Shown: positions 1-8,163 of the stretch, piece by piece | Position numbering within the stretch: position 1 is the stretch's first letter | Layout: each line of letters starts with the position of its first letter | Source of the DNA: Falsiroseomonas sp046052145 | GTDB lineage: Bacteria; Pseudomonadota; Alphaproteobacteria; Acetobacterales; Acetobacteraceae | DNA: 64,000 bases | Reading direction: 5' to 3' | Assembly (NCBI GenBank): GCA_046052145.1 | Contig: JBJOMW010000003.1 | Span: 124,001-188,000 of the forward strand | Made by a program: the position numbers and the translations under genes | The notes under the pieces: model-generated | The model's input: only the letters and a program-made list of their open reading frames with translations | What the model was told of the DNA's origin: nothing | Database searches by the model: none

Positions 1-109
1 CGGCAACGCGACGGTCATGATGAATATCCTGATGATAGCCTACTTCCTGTTGGTCCTGGTGGTCGTCCGCACCCTCGACGCGCTGCAGCGTCGCTACGCC
101 AGCGATTGA
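1..109 (+). CDS. Amino-acid ABC transporter permease, C-terminal end only
   Basis: Only the last 35 codons are inside the window, read in the frame that starts at base 2 and stops at TGA 107-109. They encode a hydrophobic membrane segment (MMNILMIAYFLLVLVVVRTL) followed by a short basic cytoplasmic tail ending RRYASD. This is how polar amino-acid ABC permeases end. The next gene starts 10 bases later and encodes a second such permease, so the pair probably forms the membrane heterodimer of one importer. The family is inferred mainly from that neighbour. Confidence 0.65.
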   Translation, partial: GNATVMMNILMIAYFLLVLVVVRTLDALQRRYASD

Positions 110-119
110 GGAGGGCCGC

Positions 120-779
120 ATGGACATCCGCGACGTCTACGACGAGCTGGTGCGCTGGACGCCTTTCCTGGCGGGCGGCTTCGTTTGGAACATCGTCATC
201 TCCATCGTCGCGATGATGCTTGGCACGGCCATCGGCGCCGGGTTGGCATTCATGCGCGAGGCGCGCGGTGCGCTGCTGGTCAAGCCGAGCCTTGCCCTGA
301 CCGAGTTTGCGCGCAATGTGCCGACCTTCGTCTTCTTGTTCTACATCGCGTTCCTGCTGCCGTCGGAACTGCAGCTGTTCGGCCTGACCGTGAATATCCC
401 GGCCTGGGTCAAGGCATCGCTGGCGCTGTCGATCGCGGTCGTCGGCTATGTCTCCGACACGCTCAGCATCGTCATCCGCGACTGGCGTGCCGGGCGTCGC
501 GAAAGCGCCCTGCTGTTCCTGCCGTCCTGGACGACCTATCTGCTGATCATCATCATGACGTCCAGCACCGCGTCGCTGATCGGCGTGAGCGAGATTGTCT
601 CCCGCTGCAACACGGTGATTGCCGCGACCGGCAAGAGCGGGATGCTGGTCTGGATCTACCTCTACGCCATGCTGTGGTTCTTCCTGTTCTGCTACCCGCT
701 GATCATGGCGATGAAGCGGCTGCAGACGCATCTGCGCTATCGGAACTGGACCACGGCTGCCGCGACGAAACGCGCTTAG
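120..779 (+). CDS. Polar amino-acid ABC transporter permease (HisM/GltK type)
   Basis: This 219-residue inner-membrane protein has the layout of one permease subunit of a polar amino-acid importer: a short cytoplasmic N-terminus, a first membrane helix near residues 20-45, and further helices near 70-90, 98-120, 138-160 and 175-200. The stretch ALTEFARNVPTFVFLF near residue 60 matches the conserved 'E..RNVP' block of the family (usually E..RGTP). An AGGAGGG-like ribosome site precedes the ATG, and the gene follows another permease end by 10 bases. The ATP-binding and solute-binding subunits are probably upstream of the window. The loop before the fifth helix is less conserved than in classical HisM, so the substrate cannot be named. 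Confidence 0.85.
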   Translation: MDIRDVYDELVRWTPFLAGGFVWNIVISIVAMMLGTAIGAGLAFMREARGALLVKPSLALTEFARNVPTFVFLFYIAFLLPSELQLFGLTVNIPAWVKASLALSIAVVGYVSDTLSIVIRDWRAGRRESALLFLPSWTTYLLIIIMTSSTASLIGVSEIVSRCNTVIAATGKSGMLVWIYLYAMLWFFLFCYPLIMAMKRLQTHLRYRNWTTAAATKRA

Positions 780-1046
780 CGCGCGTTTGGGAATGCCGGC
801 GGCTGAGGATCCACGGAGCCCATCCGCCCGGTATTCTCAAACGGTTTCTTAACGCCAGCCGAAGGGATGATATCCAGCGCAGGACGTTCCGCCCTGCAGC
901 CCGAATGGCCGCGCCCTGCGCCGCGCCAACGAGAGCCGACGGAGCGGCATGGTCGCGATGGAGTGGTCGGCGGCATGCCGCCGACCGGTCATGATCCCTG
1001 GGAGTTGGCCGGACGTGGTGTCAGGCCGCTGTTCCCATCAGGCCGT

Positions 1047-2306
1047 TCAGGCGCTTGAGCCCAAGGCTTCGCTGTAGAGGCTGTAGTTGCTGTAAACGCT
1101 CTGGGCGCCTGCGATCGCGCCTGAAACGGTCTTGGCGCGAGCGAAGATCTCGTATGGCGAGGGTAGGCTGTCCATCCTGATCAAGCCCAGCCGGGAACCG
1201 CCGATCAATTTGGCTGCTGATTTTCTCAGGGGCGAAATCTTTTTCGCGGCCGCGGCAGCTTTGTCCTGCCAGCCTCGTTGGGTCATGTCGATCGAGAGCA
1301 GCGTGGTGTGACTGGCGGCTTGAATATAGTAAGCCGCCAGGATCGGCGATCCATTGTAAAGATCTGCCGGATTGATCCTGTCCACCGGAACCCCGCGAAG
1401 GCTCCAGAGCTTCTTGTTGGCCAGATGAGCCTCGCGGAAATCCTTCATGGCGTAACCGATGTGGATCGCGAGCTTGGCGATGGTCATCGCGATGCCCCCC
1501 ACCGTGCTGCTGACGCCGAAGGTGAAGAAGCCCGAGACGGATAGCGCCGCGTTGCCCGTGGCCAGCGCAGCGCCCTCTGCGGTTCTGCGCAGACTGCGGT
1601 TCACTTGAACCATGAAGGCGGTCCCCGCCGCCTCGTTGAACCGGTTGGTGGTGTCGAGCCGGGGCAGGGCTTCCTTCACGTCCAGGCGCTGCAGGGCGGC
1701 CGATGTGACGGATTTCCAGCCCATCAGCATCTTCCCGCAGGCCACGGCGCTGCCGATGAAGGGAGTGATGGCTTCCATCAACCCTTCAATGAAATTCATC
1801 ACCATGTCGGGGATGAAATCGAACAGAAAATCGAAGAACGCGAAGATATCAGGAAAATTGAATTCCGGCAAAAAATCGAACAGGCCTTTGAATGCCTCCG
1901 AAATCCATTTTTTGAGTTCTTCCCAGTGCTCTAGAATCTTTCTGAAATATTCCTTTACCGCGTTAATGGCCGCGCGAAATGGCTGAAGAATGGCATCTTT
2001 GAACTCGCGCAGGGCGCGTCTGATTTGCTCGAAAAACTCGCGAATGTCCTGCAAAAAATCAGGTAGGCCTAGTTTGAAATTGAAATTCCAGAAATTGATA
2101 TCAATTTTGGGCATCTTCTCTTTGAGTTCTCTTGCCGCGGTGACCGCGCGCGCGGCGTCATGCGGCTTGAAGACGACCATACTGTTCTTGAACAGGGCGC
2201 GGAAATCACCGCCGACCCGGTGGGTGTCCACCCCGGCCGCCGCGTGATCCGCGGCTGCGCTGTCTATCCGAAAACCATTTTGGCGGGTGAGTGGCGGCTT
2301 GGCCAT
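1047..2306 (-). CDS. Orphan Phe-rich protein with amphipathic helices and a hydrophobic core
   Basis: I do not recognise this 419-residue protein. The ATG at 2306 is chosen over an upstream TTG because AGGG lies about 8 bases before it. Residues 70-180 are very rich in Phe, Trp and charged residues, in a pattern of successive amphipathic helices (FLQDIREFFEQIRRALREFK, then several F-D-F repeats around 143-165). Residues 180-190 and about 245-285 are hydrophobic and glycine/alanine rich and could be membrane-inserting. There is no N-terminal signal peptide. The coding DNA from about 1800 to 2110 is clearly AT-richer than the surroundings, which suggests acquisition. The architecture resembles membrane-active or secreted effector proteins, but that is only an analogy; no secretion or immunity gene is next to it. 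Confidence 0.7.
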   Translation of the reverse strand: MAKPPLTRQNGFRIDSAAADHAAAGVDTHRVGGDFRALFKNSMVVFKPHDAARAVTAARELKEKMPKIDINFWNFNFKLGLPDFLQDIREFFEQIRRALREFKDAILQPFRAAINAVKEYFRKILEHWEELKKWISEAFKGLFDFLPEFNFPDIFAFFDFLFDFIPDMVMNFIEGLMEAITPFIGSAVACGKMLMGWKSVTSAALQRLDVKEALPRLDTTNRFNEAAGTAFMVQVNRSLRRTAEGAALATGNAALSVSGFFTFGVSSTVGGIAMTIAKLAIHIGYAMKDFREAHLANKKLWSLRGVPVDRINPADLYNGSPILAAYYIQAASHTTLLSIDMTQRGWQDKAAAAAKKISPLRKSAAKLIGGSRLGLIRMDSLPSPYEIFARAKTVSGAIAGAQSVYSNYSLYSEALGSSA

Positions 2307-2354
2307 GAACAAAACCCTGCTTGAAACTAAATTTCACGATGCAGGAGTGGGCTC

Positions 2355-2374
2355 GATCTTGCTAGAGCAAGATC
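2355..2374. promoter_or_regulatory. Perfect palindrome upstream of the orphan gene
   Basis: GATCTTGCT and AGCAAGATC form a 9-bp inverted repeat separated by two bases. It lies about 50 bp upstream of the orphan gene's ATG (minus strand). No T-run follows in either direction, so an operator is more likely than a terminator. The binding protein is unknown. Confidence 0.35.
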
Positions 2375-2439
2375 AGAGCGAGAATGGGTATTTATTGAAT
2401 TTTTCACGGGCGCTCTTCCTTACTCACCGCAAATGCTGG

Positions 2440-2476
2440 CCGGCCGGTGGATCCGCAAAGCGGTTCCACCGGCCGG
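2440..2476 (-). terminator. Long GC-rich hairpin after the MDR oxidoreductase gene
   Basis: CCGGCCGGTGGA pairs with TCCACCGGCCGG, and the stem continues inward through CCGC/GCGG to an AAA loop with a single mismatch. It sits about 60 bp beyond the stop of the minus-strand oxidoreductase gene. There is no U-tract, so it may act as a 3'-end stabiliser or a weak terminator. Confidence 0.45.
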
Positions 2477-2536
2477 TCGCGGCGCTGGCCCCGATCAGTC
2501 GCCCGCCTTGGCGGCAACGCCCCCGCGCCAGGCGGA

Positions 2537-3511
2537 TCAGGGGATCAGCGCCAGCTTCCCGAAATGCGCATTCGCCTTCATCCGGGCCAGCGCCTCGTTC
2601 ACCTCATCCAGCGTGTAGGTGCGGTCCAGCGGCAGGCTGAGCTGCCCGGCTTCGAGGGCCTGCCACAGATCGGCGCGGGCTTTTCGGACAATCTCGGCCA
2701 CCTCCGCGGCGCTGCGTGTGCGGAAGGTCACGCCGATATAGCTGATCCGCCGCGCCGCATGGGTGTCGAAGTCGAACGCCGCCACCGCGCCGCCCAGCCG
2801 GCCTACATTCACGATCCGCCCGAGGATCGCGGTGGCGCGCAGCGTCTGCGAGGCGAGCGGGCCGCTGATCATGTCCACCACCGCATCCACGCCGCGGCCG
2901 CCTGTGGCTTCCAGCACTTGGTCCACCCAGCCCGGGTCCGCGGTGTCGATGGCGTGCGTGGCGCCGAAGGCCGCAAGCCGCGCCCGGCGCTCCGCATTCG
3001 TGGAGGTCCCTATGATCGTCGTGGCCCCCATCAGCCGCGCCACCTGCAGCCCCATCAGGCCGACGCCGGAGGATGCGCCCTGGATCAAGATGCTGCGCCC
3101 CGGCCCGCAAAGGCCATGCGTCACGACCGCGTCATGCATCGTCTTCAGCGCGATGGGCAGCGTCGCCGCGACCTCCCAGGGCATGTTGTTCGTCGGCACC
3201 GGGAACAGCCGGCCCCAATGCACGGCGCAGTATTCGGCATAGGAGCCGGACATGGAGCCCATCACCCGCATGCCGGGGGTGATGTGGTCCGGCACCTCAG
3301 GCCCGACCGCGATGACCTCGCCGGCGCCCTCGATGCCCGGGATGGCGCCAGGGCCGCCCTGGCTGCCATGCCGGTGCCCGGACGCGACGCCAAGGTCGGC
3401 CCGGTTCAGCCCGATGGCGCGCAGCCGCACCAGAACCTCGCCGGCCCCCGGGCGCGGATCCGGCACCTCCTTCACCACCAGCCCGCCCTCGGTCACGACA
3501 GCCGCACGCAT
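2537..3511 (-). CDS. Zinc-independent MDR-family oxidoreductase (quinone oxidoreductase-like)
   Basis: This 324-residue cytoplasmic protein belongs to the medium-chain dehydrogenase/reductase superfamily. The N-terminal catalytic domain has the typical start MRAAVVTEGG..VKEVPDPRPG.GEVLVR, an IGLNRADL block and the PG.EGAGEV motif. The central Rossmann fold has LIQGASSGVGL, the NADPH-binding GxxxxVG pattern of quinone-oxidoreductase members. The cysteines and histidine that bind zinc in alcohol dehydrogenases are not evident. The frame is open further upstream, but the ATG at 3511 follows a good GAGGAGAA ribosome site and matches the family N-terminus. It is transcribed alone, and the substrate is not predictable. 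Confidence 0.88.
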   Translation of the reverse strand: MRAAVVTEGGLVVKEVPDPRPGAGEVLVRLRAIGLNRADLGVASGHRHGSQGGPGAIPGIEGAGEVIAVGPEVPDHITPGMRVMGSMSGSYAEYCAVHWGRLFPVPTNNMPWEVAATLPIALKTMHDAVVTHGLCGPGRSILIQGASSGVGLMGLQVARLMGATTIIGTSTNAERRARLAAFGATHAIDTADPGWVDQVLEATGGRGVDAVVDMISGPLASQTLRATAILGRIVNVGRLGGAVAAFDFDTHAARRISYIGVTFRTRSAAEVAEIVRKARADLWQALEAGQLSLPLDRTYTLDEVNEALARMKANAHFGKLALIP

Positions 3512-3949
3512 CCGCGCGTTCTCCTCTTCGCTTCTCTTGCTCTCTGGCCGCTTAATGTGGAGCGGGCGACGCGCGCCGCCACATCCGTGAGGATCCGGCC
3601 CGGTGCCCCGCATCGCGGATCAGCCGGATCCCTCGCTACGTCCAAAGGTAGATCGGATTGGGGGCTGCCGTGAATGTCGGGCCCGTCGCGGCGGGCATCG
3701 CGGCCACCGATCTTCGGCTCTGGCGGGCGGATCGCCGCGATAGACGAGTTGTGCGAGCAACATTGACGGATGCGCGATGCGCAGTGTGTTCTTCGGTGAT
3801 GGTGCGTGTCTTTGTCTCCATGTGTCGGGCGGCGGTGTGGGTTGCGGCGTCGGCCTCGCGCCTGCGCAGCGCGCCGAGGCCATCGCCGCTGGCCTTGCGG
3901 GCGCGGCCTTGATCGGCATCGCGGATCACCTGCGAATGAGGCGCGGCTG
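3512..3949. other. Intergenic stretch without a supported gene
   Basis: The region between the divergent oxidoreductase and kinase-like genes holds no convincing coding sequence. A GTG-started 42-codon frame at 3822-3950 overlaps the next start by one base but has no ribosome site. Promoters for both flanking genes must lie here; I see no clear -10/-35 pair. Confidence 0.4.
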
Positions 3950-4546
3950 ATGGAACGCCGCGAGCCCATGCTCTCCACCGCCATCTTGCACGCCATGCTG
4001 CATGACCTGGCCCAGCCTGCCGCATCCGCGACCTTGGCCGCCGAGATCGCCGCGCTCGAGCTTGCAAAGGGCGATGTCAGGGCGGCCGAGGCGCGGCTCG
4101 CCACGACGCTGGAGTTGCTGGGCAGGCTGCAGGGGCTGCTGCGGGCCTATGGGGGTGCCACGCCGGGTGGCGGCGCGCTGACCATGCTGTCCGGGGAGAC
4201 GACGGATGCGGCCCGGGTGGTCGAAGACGCCATACCGGGCGCCCGTGTCATGCCGTGCCCGCATGTCGCCTTTTCTGCCGATCTTCTGCGGCTGGTGCTG
4301 CGCCGCCTGGCGCAGGCGCTGGGCACGCAGGACCTCCGTTGCAGCGTGGCACCCGCGCCGAAGCAGGCCGGGGTGTGCATCCGGCTTTCGGGCCGCCCCG
4401 CGCCAGCGCCGGCGCTCGCACCCTGGATCGCGCTGCTGCGCTGCGCGGAGGCGAAGGTGCGATGCAGGCCCGGCGAACTCCACATTTCTCTTCCGAAATC
4501 AGCAAGCGCGCTTTGCGCGAACGGCCATAGCTTAATGAAACGTTGA
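3950..4546 (+). CDS. Histidine-kinase-like protein with DHp segment and degenerate ATPase region
   Basis: The protein has 198 residues. Near its N-terminus MLHDLAQPAASATLAAEIA looks like the phosphorylation helix of a histidine kinase, with His18 followed by D-L-x-Q-P, and a second helix follows at about residues 45-75. The remaining ~110 residues lack the N, G1 and G2 boxes of a working kinase ATPase, as in histidine phosphotransfer proteins of the ChpT type. No sensor or membrane region is present. The XRE regulator starts 58 bases after the stop, and a receiver protein and a full kinase follow, so a role as phosphorelay intermediate or decoy is plausible. The assignment rests on motif pattern only. 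Confidence 0.5.
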   Translation: MERREPMLSTAILHAMLHDLAQPAASATLAAEIAALELAKGDVRAAEARLATTLELLGRLQGLLRAYGGATPGGGALTMLSGETTDAARVVEDAIPGARVMPCPHVAFSADLLRLVLRRLAQALGTQDLRCSVAPAPKQAGVCIRLSGRPAPAPALAPWIALLRCAEAKVRCRPGELHISLPKSASALCANGHSLMKR

Positions 4547-4604
4547 GTTGGTGTCGCATCCGTCCCGATGCGCCGCCAGGCAGCGCGTCGGGGGATATGC
4601 CGCC

Positions 4605-5120
4605 ATGCCAGATGGCCAGGTCGTCGAAATCCGTGCACCGCGGGGCGCCAGAAGTGCCCATCGTTCCGGCGATTCGATCGAGCGTCGGATCAATGTGTGG
4701 CTCGGCCACCGGGTCCGCACGCTGCGCCTGGAGCGTGGCCTCTCCCTCGTGGAACTCGCCGAGCGGGTCGGGGTGCGCTACCAGCAGATCGCGAAATACG
4801 AGCACGCCATCGATCGCATCGCCTTCGGGCGGCTGGTTGTGATCGCCTCGGCCTTGTCTGTCCCCATGTCCAAGATGCTCGACGGCCTGCCCGGCATGCT
4901 GGGCGATGAGGTCGAGACCGACAGCGCCGTGACCGATGCCGAGCGCGCGCTCCTCCTGCGGTCCTATGGCGATATCGAAAACCAGGAAGTCCGGACCAAG
5001 CTGCGCGAATTGATGCGTTCGCTGTCCGGCACCAAGAAGCGCAAGGGCGGCGGGCGGCGCCCAGCGTCCCTGGCCGAGCCGGGCGAGGAGCTGGCCGGCG
5101 CCGAGGCTGCTGCCAGCTAG
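4605..5120 (+). CDS. XRE-family DNA-binding regulator
   Basis: This 171-residue cytoplasmic protein has a Cro/CI-type helix-turn-helix at about residues 30-85. It reads GHRVRTLRLERGLSLVELAE then VGVRYQQIAKYEHAIDRI, the classic XRE arrangement with recognition helix Q-Q-I-x-K-Y-E. A linker and a helical region follow (AERALLLRSYGDIENQEVRTKL), then a basic Lys/Arg-rich stretch and an acidic/alanine tail. The ATG at 4605 is preceded by GGGGGA. This size and layout are common in alphaproteobacterial cell-cycle and stress regulators. It converges with the receiver gene with only six bases between them. Confidence 0.85.
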   Translation: MPDGQVVEIRAPRGARSAHRSGDSIERRINVWLGHRVRTLRLERGLSLVELAERVGVRYQQIAKYEHAIDRIAFGRLVVIASALSVPMSKMLDGLPGMLGDEVETDSAVTDAERALLLRSYGDIENQEVRTKLRELMRSLSGTKKRKGGGRRPASLAEPGEELAGAEAAAS

Positions 5121-5126
5121 ACCGGG

Positions 5127-5600
5127 CTAGCTCGGCGCCCGCTCGGCGGCGTGCTGGGCGCCACTGCGGCGCCTGCGCGCTGTCTCCAGCCCCTTCTCGA
5201 CGGCGCTGACCAGCTCCGCCAGCCGGCAGGGCTTGCTGAGGACCGCGGTGGCGCCGAGGCGCAGGGCCGTGGCAGCCTCCTCCCGCGTCGCATGGCCGGT
5301 GATGAGGATGATCGAGGCCGCGCGCGCATCCTCGATCCGCGTGGCAACCTCAAGCGCGAGGTCCAGCCCAGTGTTGCCCGGCATGCGGATGTCCGACACG
5401 ACGACACCGATGTCGTGGCGGTCCTGCAGTAGGTGCAAGGCCTCGTTGGCGGATTGGGCGACCGCAACCGCATGGCCCATCACCGCAAGCCCCTCGGCCA
5501 GCAGCTGCCCGACGACGCGATCATCATCGACGACCAGGATGCTGAGCGGCGCCGGTGGTGCCGCAGCGCCGGGCTGCGCAACCGATTGCGAATCCCCCAT
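5127..5600 (-). CDS. Stand-alone receiver-domain response regulator
   Basis: This 157-residue protein has one CheY-like receiver domain and no output domain. The acidic pocket is in ILVVDDD (residues 21-27), the phosphoacceptor is Asp70 in VVVSDIRMPG, the switch threonine is Thr101 in LITGHA, and the conserved lysine is Lys123 in LSKP. The start is placed at the ATG giving MGDSQSVAQ, because the longer in-frame extension has no family-like sequence. The gene lies 215 bp downstream of the kinase gene on the same strand, making that kinase the likely phosphodonor. Without an output domain it must act through protein contacts. Confidence 0.85.
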   Translation of the reverse strand: MGDSQSVAQPGAAAPPAPLSILVVDDDRVVGQLLAEGLAVMGHAVAVAQSANEALHLLQDRHDIGVVVSDIRMPGNTGLDLALEVATRIEDARAASIILITGHATREEAATALRLGATAVLSKPCRLAELVSAVEKGLETARRRRSGAQHAAERAPS

Positions 5601-5815
5601 CGCGAAGCCCGGCACGCTCGCATGATGATCATTCGGCACGCCGCACACGCCCTGTTCTCCCTTGGGTCCCCATCCAACCGACAGGCGATGCCGCAGCCCC
5701 CTCACAGCCACTGGCGGGAGCCCCGCCGCCAATCGCTAGAGATCGGAGCGCGAGTAGAATGGTGGGGCGACGTGAATATGCGAGGCTTATAAATGGCGAG
5801 TTGTGGTGACTGACC

Positions 5816-7876
5816 TCAGGGCCGCTCAGGCGCCTGGGCCGCGGCCAGCGTCAGCACGAACACCGCGCCCGCTACGTCATTGTGGGCCTCAATGGTCCCG
5901 CCCATCTCCGTGACCAGGCCGTGGCAGAGCGACAGGCCGAGCCCGGTTCCCTTGTCAGGCCCCTTGGTCGTCACGAAAGGCTCGAAGAGCCGCGGGAGGA
6001 TCTCGGCCGGGATGCCGCCGCCGGTATCGGCGACGGTGATCCGCACCATCCCATCGGTGCCTTCAGCGGCCGTGATCCTGATCCGCCGCGGCGCGCCTGG
6101 GGGCTGTGCTGTCAGCGCATCCGCGGCGTTGAGCAGCAGATTGGTGAGCACCTGCTCGAGCGCCACCGCCTCGCCGCGAATGATTGGCGCGGGCTGGTCC
6201 AGCGTCACCTCCACCGTGACGCCGGCGTCGGACAGCGCGCTGCCGGCCAGCAGCAGGGTGCTGTCCACCACTTTGGTCAGGTCGACATGGTCGGTGGCAG
6301 CCCGCTGGCCGGCACCGCTGGCGAAGCGCCGCAGCCGCTCGATCAGGTAGCTTGCGCGCTGCGCCTGGCCGACGATCGTCGCGAGCCGCCGCGTGACATC
6401 CGCATGGTCGTGCCGCGCCGCCGCCAGCAACCCGATCTCGGCCGCCAGCGACATGCTCTGCAGTGGCTGTTTCAGCTCATGCGCGAGCCCCGCCGCCATC
6501 TCGCCGAGCGAGGCGAGCTTCGCCGCCCCGAGCGCGCGGGCCCTGGCCTCCTGCTCGGCGGTGATGTTGAGGCTGTAGCCAACGATCTCGATGCGATCAT
6601 CGCCTGGCCGGTCGAGCACGCGCACCAGGGTGCTCATCCAACGCAAGCCACCATCCGGTTGCATAAGCCGCCACTGGTAGCGGAGCTGCCCGTCGCGCCA
6701 CAGCGGCTCGGCTTGGTCGGGCAATAGCTTGTCGCCAGGATAGGCGTGGCGACGCAGGGCGTCGTCTTGGCGCGGATCGGTCACGGGCCAGCCGGTCACG
6801 CCCTCGAAGTCGCCGCCGCGATACAGCAGCCGCGAGGAGCCGTCGCGATACATCTCGCGGTGGAAGATCACGGCAGGCAGGCCGCCCAGCAGGCGCAGCA
6901 CCTGCGCGCGCCCCGTCCGGAGCAGCTCGGCTTCGCGGCGCGCCTCACGGAGCGCCTCTCGTCGGCTCGCCCACACCGCGACTGCGATGCCAAGCCCGAA
7001 GGCGGCGCCGCCACCCAGCATCCAATACACGGCGCGCCACACGATCTTGCGCTGCTGTTCCAGCGACTGACCGACCGCGACACTCCAGCCAGGCGCCAGC
7101 GCCGGCCGCGCGATTGCATAGACGTTTGCGATCCCCTCGGCGTTGCGCCCGATGGCCAGGGCGCGCGGCATGCCTTCGATGGCCGCGGCCAGCCAATACG
7201 GCGCGGGCTTGCCAGTTTGCTGCCCGTCCGGATCGCGGGACGAGGCCAGCAGCCGTAGCCCGGCATCGCGGATGGCTGCGAATCTGCCATCCTCCAGCTC
7301 CTGCCGCGCCAGCAGCACCTGCCAGTCGGCCGGATTCAGCAGAAGCGCCAGCACTCGCCGCACCTCGCCATCGCGCAACACCGGCACCATGACCGCGACC
7401 ACGGGCTGAGCATCGGCGCTGCCGGTGACGAGATCCGACACGACCGGCTGGGCGGAGGCGAGGACGCGGGCGATCGGTTCGCGCAGCGCTGCCAACAGCC
7501 CCGCCGCGACGCCCGGCTGCAGGCCCTGTGCAGCGTAGTCGGATGGCGGGCTGAGCACGATGATCGGCCCGCCCAGTTCGAGGCCGATCTCGCGGAAGCG
7601 TGCGATCGCGTGCTGTGGATCGGCCCCGGCATCCAAGGCGCGTGAACCGGCCAGAACCCGGAGTTCAGCGATGGAGGCACCAAGCTTGCCGTCCACGGTG
7701 TTGGCCAGGGCTCGCGCCGCGCTGTCCAGCCGTGCCTCTTCCGAGGATCCCACGGTGGAGAGTGCGGCCAGCACCGCCAAGCCGGCGACCGCGGCCAGGG
7801 GAAGCAAGGCTGCGACAGCTCCGCTGAGGCCGCGGCGCGACCGACCTTGGCTGGGAGGCGTGGCGTCGCCGCTCAC
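5816..7876 (-). CDS. Membrane-bound PAS sensor histidine kinase
   Basis: The 686-residue protein begins with a membrane helix at about residues 18-42, has a large periplasmic region (about 45-275) and a second helix near 282-305. A PAS fold of about 115 residues follows (EGVTGWPV...ITAEQEARA), then a HisKA domain with His466 in AHELKQPLQ, and an ATPase domain with NLLLNAADAL, DTGGGIP and GTGLGLSL boxes. All catalytic motifs are intact. The start is GTG, with a GGGGA-type site upstream. The receiver protein transcribed just after it is the natural partner. The periplasmic domain resembles extracellular sensors of C4-dicarboxylate kinases in position, but its ligand is not evident. Confidence 0.9.
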   Translation of the reverse strand: MSGDATPPSQGRSRRGLSGAVAALLPLAAVAGLAVLAALSTVGSSEEARLDSAARALANTVDGKLGASIAELRVLAGSRALDAGADPQHAIARFREIGLELGGPIIVLSPPSDYAAQGLQPGVAAGLLAALREPIARVLASAQPVVSDLVTGSADAQPVVAVMVPVLRDGEVRRVLALLLNPADWQVLLARQELEDGRFAAIRDAGLRLLASSRDPDGQQTGKPAPYWLAAAIEGMPRALAIGRNAEGIANVYAIARPALAPGWSVAVGQSLEQQRKIVWRAVYWMLGGGAAFGLGIAVAVWASRREALREARREAELLRTGRAQVLRLLGGLPAVIFHREMYRDGSSRLLYRGGDFEGVTGWPVTDPRQDDALRRHAYPGDKLLPDQAEPLWRDGQLRYQWRLMQPDGGLRWMSTLVRVLDRPGDDRIEIVGYSLNITAEQEARARALGAAKLASLGEMAAGLAHELKQPLQSMSLAAEIGLLAAARHDHADVTRRLATIVGQAQRASYLIERLRRFASGAGQRAATDHVDLTKVVDSTLLLAGSALSDAGVTVEVTLDQPAPIIRGEAVALEQVLTNLLLNAADALTAQPPGAPRRIRITAAEGTDGMVRITVADTGGGIPAEILPRLFEPFVTTKGPDKGTGLGLSLCHGLVTEMGGTIEAHNDVAGAVFVLTLAAAQAPERP

Positions 7877-8163
7877 CGGATCATCCCCATGGCGCTATCC
7901 GGGCAGGACGGCGCTGCTACCGCATGGGAGGCTCTCAGTCGGCGCGACGGGTCAAAGCCGCGCGCTGTACCGCCGGCACGATGCGCCGGTCGGCGCATCT
8001 TGGGGCGAGGGCGGAATGGAACGATATCGTTACTGGCGTGGCCGGCGATGGGGGCAGTGCGGCGTGCGGTGCGGAGAGCTGGTTTGCCTCGCCGCGCCAT
8101 CCGGCCTCAGGGCCTGGATGGCGCGGCCTGCCGCGCTGGATGCAAGGTCGTGACGCCTGGCTG

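Noticed and set aside
3822..3950. A 42-codon GTG-started frame overlapping the kinase-remnant start
   Set aside because: No ribosome site and a low-information Gly/Ala sequence; overlap with the next ATG is probably chance.
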